Shown: positions 1-5,518 of the stretch, in pieces
Position numbering within the stretch: the first letter of the stretch is position 1
Layout of the letters: each line of letters begins with the position of its first letter
From: Marinosulfonomonas sp.
GTDB lineage: Bacteria > Pseudomonadota > Alphaproteobacteria > Rhodobacterales > Rhodobacteraceae
Assembly: GCA_015494385.1 (NCBI GenBank)
Contig: WGBJ01000387.1
Span: 1 to 5,518, forward strand
Length of the DNA stretch: 5,518 nucleotides
Direction of reading: 5' to 3'
The notes under the pieces: model-generated
Told to the model about the DNA's origin: nothing
The model's input: the letters and a program-made list of their open reading frames with translations, nothing else
Databases searched by the model: none
Program-made: the position numbers and the translations under genes

Positions 1-179
1 GACAGTTGTTCGGCATACAGCCCATATTCGCATTTCTGCGGGCTGTTCATCCCTTGGGGCAAGGCGCCGGGCAAGGCTTCGGTTTCGAAATCATTGCCAA
101 ATCCGGGCATATATCCGTCAGTGGTTCCGCAAGCGGAATTGGCACGGGTCATCCCGTGGTCTGTCCTGTCGGTGGTCAT
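1..179 (-). CDS. hmgA: Homogentisate 1,2-dioxygenase, N-terminal fragment (runs off the left edge)
   Basis: Homogentisate 1,2-dioxygenase is a cytoplasmic Fe(II) enzyme that opens the ring of homogentisate to maleylacetoacetate in tyrosine and phenylalanine breakdown. Reading the minus strand from ATG 179-177 gives 59 complete codons, open to the window edge. Residues 23-59 carry the family's characteristic N-terminus: YMPGFGNDF, then [17 protein letters not shown], then YGLYAEQL. The first 22 residues are a variable, polar leader, as is usual in this family. The start is supported by GGAG at 188-191, 8 nt upstream; an in-frame ATG at 152-150 has no comparable site. The family is usually about 430-450 residues, so most of the protein, including the iron ligands, lies outside. 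It is divergent from a MarR-type regulator and has a plausible promoter with an embedded palindrome. Family assignment is by recalled motif, not by a search, but the match is very distinctive. Confidence 0.92.
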   Translation of the reverse strand, partial: MTTDRTDHGMTRANSACGTTDGYMPGFGNDFETEALPGALPQGMNSPQKCEYGLYAEQL

Positions 180-187
180 GGGCGCGT

Positions 188-191
188 CTCC
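188..191 (-). promoter_or_regulatory. Ribosome binding site of hmgA
   Basis: On the minus strand GGAG sits 8 nt before the ATG at 179. It decides the hmgA start in favour of this codon over the in-frame ATG nine codons downstream, which has no purine-rich site at a suitable distance. Confidence 0.75.
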
Positions 192-222
192 AGTCGGCAC
201 TCGTGGCGTTTCCTGCGGGCAC

Positions 223-250
223 CCTATCGTTGCAAATGCAACGAAGTCAA
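223..250 (-). promoter_or_regulatory. Putative hmgA promoter
   Basis: On the minus strand there is a strong -35 hexamer TTGACT at 250-245, followed after 16 bp by GATAGG at 228-223, a weak -10 (three of six consensus bases). The spacer is filled almost exactly by the palindrome at 227-244. Transcription would begin near 216, giving a leader of about 37 nt before the hmgA ATG. The -35 is convincing and the -10 is not; many alphaproteobacterial -10 boxes are poor, and regulated promoters often are. Confidence 0.5.
227..244. promoter_or_regulatory. Palindromic operator, box 1 (hmgA side), probable MarR site
   Basis: TCGTTGCAAATGCAACGA is an inverted repeat with two perfect 8-bp arms around a central AA. 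An 18-bp near-perfect palindrome of this size is typical of dimeric winged-helix MarR proteins, and a MarR gene starts 80 bp away. It lies between the -35 and -10 elements proposed for hmgA, where a bound dimer would block RNA polymerase. A related copy sits 62 bp to the right. The palindrome is seen directly; binding by the adjacent regulator is inferred. Confidence 0.75.
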
Positions 251-286
251 GCGCTGTGGACGGTTGATCCTGATTGCGATACATGC

Positions 287-308
287 GTTCATTGCAAATG
301 TAACAAAC
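287..308. promoter_or_regulatory. Imperfect palindromic operator, box 2 (marR side)
   Basis: TTGCAAATGTAAC at 292-304 matches 12 of 13 bases of the same stretch in box 1 (230-242). Around the central AA (297-298) the inner arms TTGCA/TGTAA pair at four of five positions, and GTT (287-289) pairs with AAC (306-308) further out. It ends 15 nt before the regulator's TTG start, so occupancy would interfere with initiation of the regulator/thiolase transcript, consistent with autoregulation. Being less symmetrical than box 1, it may bind more weakly. No clear -35/-10 pair is visible for this direction; TTGCGA (274-279) with TGTAAC (299-304) is a weak candidate with a long 19-bp spacer. Confidence 0.6.
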
Positions 309-312
309 ACGC

Positions 313-316
313 GGAG
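313..316 (+). promoter_or_regulatory. Ribosome binding site fixing the TTG start of the MarR gene
   Basis: GGAG lies 7 nt before TTG 324-326. No in-frame ATG or GTG with a usable ribosome site exists between the operator region and the conserved part of the protein, so this site is the main reason for choosing the TTG start. Confidence 0.7.
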
Positions 317-323
317 TTCCCTG

Positions 324-758
324 TTGAGCGATTTTGATCTGGACGCATTCCTTCCCTATCAGCTGTCGGTTCTGGCGGCGCAGGTAAGTCATGGGTTCGC
401 GGCCCTGTATAAACAGAGGTTCGGCATCACCCTGCCGGAATGGCGTGTGGTCGCGCATCTGTCGCACGCAGGACCGGTCAGCGTGCGGGAAATCCATCAG
501 CGCGTGGCGATGGACAAATCCAAAGTCTCGCGCGCCGCTTCACGGCTTGAGGCGGCAGGCTATGTCAGCAAACGGGTCAACGAGGGCGACAGGCGGCTGG
601 TCGAACTGGAGCTGACCGAAAAGGGCCACGCAATGATCAATGAACTGGCCCCGATTGCCAGGGAATACGAGGCCAGCGTTCTGGCCACTTTGGGCGACCA
701 TTCGCCCTGCTTTCGGGCGGCGTTAGAGACACTTTTGAAGGAAAAAGCAGATGACTGA
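324..758 (+). CDS. MarR-family transcriptional regulator, probable regulator of homogentisate catabolism
   Basis: The product is a 144-residue cytoplasmic DNA-binding protein, the usual length for MarR. An N-terminal dimerisation helix (about 8-32) leads to a winged helix-turn-helix: helix around 37-48, a second at 53-61, recognition helix within 63-80 ([19 protein letters not shown]), and a wing with the conserved GDRR at 88-91 before the beta strand LVELELT. C-terminal helices (about 100-141) complete the dimer interface. The start is TTG 324 with GGAG 7 nt upstream. The reading frame stays open leftward to position 6, but that extension would cross the two operator boxes and run antisense through hmgA, so it is rejected. 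It is divergent from hmgA and overlaps the thiolase start by 8 bp, so the two are probably cotranscribed. Effector and targets are inferred from position: homogentisate or a later intermediate is a reasonable ligand. A general MarR controlling only the thiolase is the alternative. Confidence 0.9.
   Translation: MSDFDLDAFLPYQLSVLAAQVSHGFAALYKQRFGITLPEWRVVAHLSHAGPVSVREIHQRVAMDKSKVSRAASRLEAAGYVSKRVNEGDRRLVELELTEKGHAMINELAPIAREYEASVLATLGDHSPCFRAALETLLKEKADD
738..742 (+). promoter_or_regulatory. Ribosome binding site of the thiolase gene, inside marR
   Basis: AAGGA lies 8 nt before the thiolase ATG at 751 and within the last codons of the regulator gene. Together with the 8-bp overlap of the two reading frames it points to a bicistronic mRNA with its own good initiation signal for the second gene. 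Confidence 0.75.
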
Positions 759-1926
759 TATTGTAATTCTGGGCAGCGCCCGCACCGCAATCGGCACCTT
801 TGGCGGAGCCTTGGCAGGGGTTCCCCCGACAGCATTGGCAGCGACAGCCTCAAAGGCGGCGATGGCGCGGGCGGGGATTGATCCGGCGCTGATCGAACAT
901 GTGGTGTTTGGCAATGTGATCAACACCGAACCGCAAGACATGTATCTGGGCCGCGTCGCCGCCATGCAGGCCGGCGTGCCCGAATCCGTGCCCGCAATGA
1001 ACGTCAGCCGCCTGTGCGGGTCCGGCGCGCAGGCCATTGTTTCATCTGCGCAGATGCTGATGCTGGGGGACGCCGATTTCGCACTGGCCGGTGGCGCCGA
1101 AAACATGAGCCGCGCGCCCTACATCACACCCGCCGCCCGTTGGGGACAAAAGATGGGCGATGTGAAATCCATGGATATGCTGCTGGGCACTTTGAACTGC
1201 CCGTTTGGCTCGGGCCATATGGGGGTGACGGCGGAAAACGTGGCAGCCGAGTATGGCATTTCCCGCGAGGAACAGGACGCCTTTGCGCTGGAAAGCCAGA
1301 CGCGGGCAGCCAAGGCGATTGAAGCCGGTTATTTCGAGGACCAGATCGTGCCGGTCGAAGTGAAAGTGCGGCGCGAGGTGGTGGAATTCAAGGTTGATGA
1401 GCATCCCAAGGCCACGTCAGCCGAAGCACTGGCCGGTCTGCGCCCCGCGTTCCAGAAGGACGGCACGGTGACGGCGGGCAATGCCTCGGGCATCAATGAC
1501 GGTGCGGCGGCTTTGGTGCTGGCGCGGCGTGGCGCGGCGGAAAAGGCCGGATTAGAGCCTATTGCCCGCGTCATTGGCTATGCCCACGCCGGTGTTGCGC
1601 CCAATGTGATGGGGATCGGGCCAATTCCAGCCGTGCAAAACCTGCTGGAGAGAACGGGCCTGTCCGTGGATGATTTCGACGTGATCGAATCCAACGAAGC
1701 CTTTGCCGCACAGGCGCTGGCAGTGAACAAGGTTCTGGGGCTGGATCCGGCCAAGGTAAACCCGAACGGTGGTGCGATTGCACTGGGGCATCCGGTGGGA
1801 GCCACCGGCGCGCTGATCACGGTCAAGGCGCTGTATGAACTGGAGCGGATCAGCGGCAAACGGGCGCTGATCACCATGTGCATCGGCGGCGGTCAGGGGA
1901 TCGCGCTGGCGATAGAGCGGCTTTAA
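751..1926 (+). CDS. bktB: Acetyl-CoA C-acyltransferase / beta-ketothiolase, BktB-like
   Basis: This is a biosynthetic-type (class II) thiolase of 391 residues, the normal family length. It catalyses reversible CoA-dependent cleavage of a 3-ketoacyl-CoA, such as acetoacetyl-CoA to two acetyl-CoA, in the cytoplasm. All catalytic elements are present: nucleophile Cys89 in NVSRLCGSG, NEAF at 315-318, His347 in LGHPVGATG, and Cys377 in MCIGGGQG. The wording RTAIGTFGG, EPQDMYLGRVAA, GGAENMSRAPY and LGLDPAKVNPNG closely resembles Cupriavidus necator BktB as I recall it, so chain-length range may extend beyond C4; PhaA/AtoB-type acetoacetyl-CoA thiolase is the close alternative. It follows the MarR gene with an 8-bp overlap and near hmgA. 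Homogentisate breakdown ends in fumarate and acetoacetate, so a role in using the acetoacetate (after CoA activation) is a sensible inference. Its stop codon overlaps the convergent pbpC stop. Confidence 0.93.
   Translation: MTDIVILGSARTAIGTFGGALAGVPPTALAATASKAAMARAGIDPALIEHVVFGNVINTEPQDMYLGRVAAMQAGVPESVPAMNVSRLCGSGAQAIVSSAQMLMLGDADFALAGGAENMSRAPYITPAARWGQKMGDVKSMDMLLGTLNCPFGSGHMGVTAENVAAEYGISREEQDAFALESQTRAAKAIEAGYFEDQIVPVEVKVRREVVEFKVDEHPKATSAEALAGLRPAFQKDGTVTAGNASGINDGAAALVLARRGAAEKAGLEPIARVIGYAHAGVAPNVMGIGPIPAVQNLLERTGLSVDDFDVIESNEAFAAQALAVNKVLGLDPAKVNPNGGAIALGHPVGATGALITVKALYELERISGKRALITMCIGGGQGIALAIERL
1923..1926. other. Shared convergent stop codons (TTAA)
   Basis: The thiolase ends with TAA at 1924-1926 on the plus strand, and pbpC ends with TAA at 1925-1923 on the minus strand. 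The self-complementary TTAA therefore serves both stops. No intergenic space remains for a terminator between the two converging transcripts. Confidence 0.97.
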
Positions 1927-3956
1927 TCCAGCCGGATTTCCGCCCGTGCAGACCGCCCCTTTGCGTCAATCACCGACAGGGTGATAAAACCGGCACCTTC
2001 GGTTTCCAGCACCGATTGCCGCTCATAGGTGGCCACGGCAAAGGGCTTGCCGTTGGCCAGCCACGTGAACGGCGCCACCCCGTCACGCACCTTGACCACC
2101 AGAAAACCGCCGTCCAATTCCACTTCGGAGCCATCCGGCGGGAAGGCGACGGTGGGGGCGTCCTTTGGTTTTTCAAACAGCGCATTGCGGCCACGGAACC
2201 GTTGCAAGGGTTGGGGCAATTCGGCATTGCTGACCGTCAACGCGGCAGGTGGCGGCGCGGGCAGCAGGGTCAGCACGGGTTTGATGCGGCTGAAAACCTC
2301 GAACAGCACGGGTGCCGCCAGATCGCCGCCAAAGGCGCCCGGCACCGGTGTTCCATCCGCGCGGCCCATCCAGACGCCGACCACATGTTGCCCGTCAAAC
2401 CCCAGCGCCCAGGCGTCGCGATGGCCGTAACTGGTGCCGGTTTTATAGGCCAGCCGGTTGCGCGGTGCGTTGGGCGGCGGAGCAAGGCCAGACAGGATAT
2501 CAGCCACATACCACGCAGCCACAGGGGACATCAGGTTTCGGCCCGATTGCCCCGCATTAGAGCCGCTTTTCCACACCAGCGGGCGCGGTTTACCGCCACT
2601 GGCAAGGCCCGCGTATAGCTGCACCATATCCGTCAACGTCACCCCCAAGCCGCCCAGCGCAATCGCAAGGCCGGGCTTGCCGCCAGGCACCACGGGGTCC
2701 ATTCCAGCGCGGCGCAGGGCAGACATCAGGTTGGCGGGGCCGATGGCCTCGGTCAATTTGATCGCGGGGATGTTCAGCGACATTTGAAGCGCGCGGCGGA
2801 TGCGCAGGGTGCCACGAAATTTACCGTCGAAGTTCTGCGGAACGTAAGCGCCGAACGCGGTTGGCACATCGTCGATCAGGGTTTCGGGATGGGCCAAACC
2901 CTGATCAAAGGCCATGCCATAGACCAGCGGTTTCAGGGTGGACCCGGGCGAGCGCAGGGCGCGGGTCATATCGACAAATCCCAGCCGGTTGTCAGCACGG
3001 TAGGCGGCAGAACCAACCGAGGCAAGGATTTCGCCCGTGGTATGATCGGCCACCAGAATGGCGATGGACAGGTCATCGCCCTTGCCCTGTAGCGCGACAG
3101 CGGCAAGGGTTTCAAGTTGCCGTTGCAGGGTGGCATCCAGTGTCAGTTGATGGGCATTTTCGGCCAATGCACGATCCGCCATATGCGGGGCGAGGGCTGG
3201 AAAGGGGTGCTTTTGAGCTGGAATAGGCTCTGATTGCGCGGTTTGCGCCATGTCATCATCCAGCACGCCCGCCGACAGCATCCGGTCCACCACACGGGCG
3301 CGGGCAGCGCGGGCGGTGTCACGGTGGCGATCAGGGCGGCGAGTTTCGGGGGCTTGCGGCAGGGCCACCAAAAGGGCGGCCTGTGCAGGTGTCAGGCGGC
3401 GCGGCTCTTTGCCGAAATAGGCGCGAGTGGCAGCACGCACCCCTTCCAGATTGCCGCCAAATGGGGCGCGGTTCAGGTAAAGCGTCAGAATCTCATCCTT
3501 GCTTAACCGCCGCTCCAGCGCCAGCGCCACACGGATCTGGCGCAGTTTGCCGGTCCATTTGCCGGTTGTGCCATCCTCCAGCAAGCGCGCGGTCTGCATC
3601 GTCAGGGTCGAGCCGCCGGAGACGATTTTCCCCTGTGTCAGAGCCTGATATGCCGCCCGCAACATCGCCACCGGATCGACGCCCGCGTGGCTGTAGAACC
3701 GCTTGTCCTCGTATGCGATCAGCATTTTGATATAGGTCGCGTCCACCCCGTCCAGCGTAGTGCGCAACCGCCAGCGCCCGTCGGCCACCGTATAGGCGCG
3801 CAGCAGGGTGCCGTTGCGGTCCAGAACCTCGGCCGAGGTTTCGGCGGTCAATGACGGCAAAACCGTTGCATCGACCCAATCGTCAAACGCATCCCGCGCC
3901 GCTGCCGTGATGAACAACAGCAGCCCGAGGGTTAGAAGGGCGTGACGCCGGATCAT
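1923..3956 (-). CDS. pbpC: Penicillin-binding protein 1C (bifunctional peptidoglycan glycosyltransferase/transpeptidase)
   Basis: PbpC is a class A penicillin-binding protein that is membrane-anchored and works in the periplasm, polymerising lipid II and, in principle, cross-linking stem peptides. The 677-residue product begins with a short signal-anchor (about residues 5-20, LLTLGLLLFITAAA). The GT51 glycosyltransferase domain (about 40-210) has EDKRFYSH with Glu83, GGSTLTMQ at 114-121 and KDEILTLYLN at 153-162. The transpeptidase domain (about 295-555) has the SxxK active site S339-T-L-K342, SLN at 393-395 and KTGT at 505-508, so both active sites look intact. The C-terminal 80 residues (about 598-677, beta-rich, from PTVAFPPDGS) fit the BiPBP_C domain that marks the 1C subgroup. 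It is shorter than E. coli PbpC (about 770 residues). Its ATG overlaps the stop of the upstream alpha-2-macroglobulin gene (ATGA) and has no strong ribosome site of its own, suggesting translational coupling. Confidence 0.95.
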   Translation of the reverse strand: MIRRHALLTLGLLLFITAAARDAFDDWVDATVLPSLTAETSAEVLDRNGTLLRAYTVADGRWRLRTTLDGVDATYIKMLIAYEDKRFYSHAGVDPVAMLRAAYQALTQGKIVSGGSTLTMQTARLLEDGTTGKWTGKLRQIRVALALERRLSKDEILTLYLNRAPFGGNLEGVRAATRAYFGKEPRRLTPAQAALLVALPQAPETRRPDRHRDTARAARARVVDRMLSAGVLDDDMAQTAQSEPIPAQKHPFPALAPHMADRALAENAHQLTLDATLQRQLETLAAVALQGKGDDLSIAILVADHTTGEILASVGSAAYRADNRLGFVDMTRALRSPGSTLKPLVYGMAFDQGLAHPETLIDDVPTAFGAYVPQNFDGKFRGTLRIRRALQMSLNIPAIKLTEAIGPANLMSALRRAGMDPVVPGGKPGLAIALGGLGVTLTDMVQLYAGLASGGKPRPLVWKSGSNAGQSGRNLMSPVAAWYVADILSGLAPPPNAPRNRLAYKTGTSYGHRDAWALGFDGQHVVGVWMGRADGTPVPGAFGGDLAAPVLFEVFSRIKPVLTLLPAPPPAALTVSNAELPQPLQRFRGRNALFEKPKDAPTVAFPPDGSEVELDGGFLVVKVRDGVAPFTWLANGKPFAVATYERQSVLETEGAGFITLSVIDAKGRSARAEIRLD
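3953..3956 (-). other. ATGA stop/start overlap joining the macroglobulin gene to pbpC
   Basis: Read on the minus strand, ATGA contains the pbpC start (3956-3954) and the TGA stop of the upstream gene (3955-3953). Only weak purine content precedes it (ACGG about 12 nt before), so terminating ribosomes probably reinitiate here. This would link production of the two periplasmic proteins. Confidence 0.9.
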
Positions 3957-5518
3957 TCGCTAACCGTGATCCGCCCCGTATCCGAAACCGCACGGTAAAT
4001 CGGGCGATACATATCTTCAACGCTGGCTGCCGGATGGTGATAGCTACCTGGCGAAATGGCCCGCACGATATAGGCCAGATCAAAGGGCTTGTCGCTGCGC
4101 CAGTCAACAGCAGCAAGGAAACGGTCGGAGCGGAATTCGGTATTCTGCACATCCGCATTTGCTTCCAGCCACTCAAGGCTGCGCACATCGCCCGAGGAAA
4201 CCAGACCGGGGTTGTCGATCTCGAACCCGGCGGGCAGTGGATCATTCACCATCAAACGCCCTTCGGAATCATTGAAGGGGCTGACGGTCAGCACCACCAC
4301 CAGACGGGTGCCGACGGGATGGCCCGAGGGATCAACCGGTTCACCATCCAGTGTGTAATAGCTGCGCTTGATCGCATAGCCATACCCGCTGGCAGGCTCG
4401 GGTTGGTCCGGCACACCGAATGTAGTCAGGGTGACGGGCTCGTCCCGGTTCGAGCCATTACGGATGGCCAGACCCGCCGCCGTTGCCCCGTCTTGCAGCA
4501 CGCGGACCATCGGGCCGGTGACAGGTTCGCCGTTCACGGTGAACCCTTGCATGTTCGGATCGTTCAGCAGCGCACGCACTGCCATCAGCGACCACATGGA
4601 TTCCTGCGTGGAGTGATAGCGGGCGTTGGCAAAGGCGGTCGAAACCCGATGCGCCAGATCGCCGGTATCAATCGCGTTGCTGCCCGCATCGACAGCCAGC
4701 GCCAGAACGGCGGCTGCATCGCGCATGTTGGTGCCGTAATCGGAACGCCAGTATTGCGTTTCCTCGCGCCCCCAACTGCGGCCGATCATCCGGCCCGCAC
4801 GGGCGAACATATTGTCGGCGCGTGGCTGATCGCCATAACTGGCCAAGGCCGCACCGATCTGGGCAACGGCAAGCGGCGTTGCAAAATCGCCCGCCTTTTC
4901 GTCGGCGTAATAGCGCAGATCGCCCATATTTGCCGCCCCTTCACGGGCCAGCACGAACAGGGCATAGGCAACCTCTTGGCCGCCCTTGTCAAAGTCCGGG
5001 GCATAGTTGACGCGGTTACGCAGGTTATCAATGGCCGAGCGGAAGGCGCGGTCGGGCACATCAAAGCCCTTGGCGCGCGCGCGGCTCAGGAAATCGGTGA
5101 CATAGCTGGCAAGCCACAGATCATCCGACCCCGGCCCCCACAGGCCAAACCCGCCGTTGGAGGCCTGATTGCTAAGCACCCGTTCAATCGCCTGATCGAC
5201 CCGTTCAGCGATCTTGTCGCGGTTGCCAAGGCCCATCACCTGCGCCACTTCGTTCAGATACAGCAGCGGCATGGCGCGGGATGTGGTTTGCTCGGTGCAG
5301 CCATAGGGGTAACGATCCAGCGCCGCCAGCAGGCCGGGGGCGTCGAATTGCGCCAATGGCCCCGCCGACAGGATGGCCGAACCGGTGCCGGGTTTGAAAT
5401 CGGCAAACAGGTTGTCATCCAGCGTGAAGGTATCGCCCGCGTTCAGGGTAAAGCGGCGGGTAAAGGAAACCTCGGGATCCAGCGATTGCACCGCGACGGT
5501 CAGCGGTTTGTTCAGCAC
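3953..5518 (-). CDS. yfhM: Bacterial alpha-2-macroglobulin family protein, C-terminal part (5' end beyond the right edge)
   Basis: Bacterial alpha-2-macroglobulins are large, usually lipid-anchored periplasmic proteins that trap attacking proteases after bait cleavage triggers a thioester. Only the last 521 residues are here; the frame is open at the right edge, and the family usually has about 1,600-1,800 residues. The codon at 5518 is GTG but is an internal residue, not a start. The thioester motif is intact: YGCTEQ, with Cys74 and Gln77 of the fragment (Cys codon at 5299-5297). It is followed by the helical thioester-domain toroid (about 60-320), including NGGFGLWGPGSDDLWLASYV (121-140) and YHSTQESMWSLMAVRAL (301-317). 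Beta-rich C-terminal macroglobulin/receptor-like domains follow from about 325 to 521 (for example VVVLTVSPF and VNDPLPAGFEIDNP). It directly precedes pbpC, the standard partner. The lipobox and bait region cannot be judged from this window. Confidence 0.93.
   Translation of the reverse strand: MLNKPLTVAVQSLDPEVSFTRRFTLNAGDTFTLDDNLFADFKPGTGSAILSAGPLAQFDAPGLLAALDRYPYGCTEQTTSRAMPLLYLNEVAQVMGLGNRDKIAERVDQAIERVLSNQASNGGFGLWGPGSDDLWLASYVTDFLSRARAKGFDVPDRAFRSAIDNLRNRVNYAPDFDKGGQEVAYALFVLAREGAANMGDLRYYADEKAGDFATPLAVAQIGAALASYGDQPRADNMFARAGRMIGRSWGREETQYWRSDYGTNMRDAAAVLALAVDAGSNAIDTGDLAHRVSTAFANARYHSTQESMWSLMAVRALLNDPNMQGFTVNGEPVTGPMVRVLQDGATAAGLAIRNGSNRDEPVTLTTFGVPDQPEPASGYGYAIKRSYYTLDGEPVDPSGHPVGTRLVVVLTVSPFNDSEGRLMVNDPLPAGFEIDNPGLVSSGDVRSLEWLEANADVQNTEFRSDRFLAAVDWRSDKPFDLAYIVRAISPGSYHHPAASVEDMYRPIYRAVSDTGRITVSE

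Noticed and set aside
6..323. In-frame leftward extension of the MarR reading frame
   Set aside because: It has no MarR homology, runs antisense to the hmgA coding sequence and across both operator boxes, and lacks a ribosome site at its ATG. The TTG at 324 has one. Another in-frame TTG at 264 lies between the boxes and lacks a well-spaced ribosome site.
1918..1934. Small hairpin CGGCT...AGCCG spanning the shared stops, considered as a bidirectional terminator
   Set aside because: The stem is only 5 bp with a 7-nt loop, and there is no T-run on either strand, so it does not qualify as an intrinsic terminator.
1878..2618. Plus-strand open frame of 246 codons after the thiolase
   Set aside because: It starts inside the thiolase and then runs antisense to pbpC, whose minus-strand frame carries clear domain motifs. 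Its composition is an Arg/Gly/His-rich shadow typical of high-GC antisense frames.
2784..3506. Further plus-strand frames opposite pbpC
   Set aside because: They have no recognisable motifs and lie wholly antisense to the glycosyltransferase/transpeptidase coding sequence. Long open antisense frames are expected at this GC content.
5516..5518. GTG at the right edge as the start of the macroglobulin gene
   Set aside because: The family needs more than 1,000 residues before the thioester domain, and the frame is open at the window edge, so the codon is internal to a truncated gene.

Overview
The window looks like the chromosome of a marine-type alphaproteobacterium, most likely Rhodobacteraceae (Roseobacter group). 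This is inferred from the high GC, the protein wording and the gene pairs; no rRNA or tRNA marker is present. Nothing suggests a mobile element, CRISPR array or foreign island. The genes are ordinary core-metabolism and envelope genes, tightly packed.

Left part (1-1926): an aromatic (tyrosine/phenylalanine) catabolism control locus. The 5' end of hmgA (homogentisate 1,2-dioxygenase) runs leftward out of the window from position 179. A 144-bp intergenic region follows. Then come a rightward MarR-family regulator (TTG start at 324) and a BktB-like beta-ketothiolase (751-1926) whose start overlaps the regulator's stop. The intergenic region holds two related palindromic boxes sharing TTGCAAATGYAAC, 62 bp apart. 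The box nearer hmgA fills the spacer of a plausible hmgA promoter, and the other lies just before the regulator. The simplest reading is that the MarR protein represses both divergent units. The thiolase could then handle acetoacetyl-CoA derived from acetoacetate, the end product of the homogentisate pathway.

Right part (1923-5518): a leftward operon of a bacterial alpha-2-macroglobulin (C-terminal 521 residues, thioester CTEQ intact, 5' part outside the window) followed by pbpC (penicillin-binding protein 1C, bifunctional glycosyltransferase/transpeptidase). The two overlap by ATGA. This is the well-known yfhM-pbpC pair, in which a periplasmic protease-trapping protein accompanies a peptidoglycan synthase thought to act in wall repair.

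The two halves meet tail to tail. The thiolase and pbpC stop codons share the four bases TTAA, so there is no intergenic space and no terminator between the convergent units. Apart from the 144-bp hmgA/marR region, essentially every base is coding. I found no wholly new system. The most useful unlabelled features are the hmgA fragment on the minus strand and the paired operator boxes.
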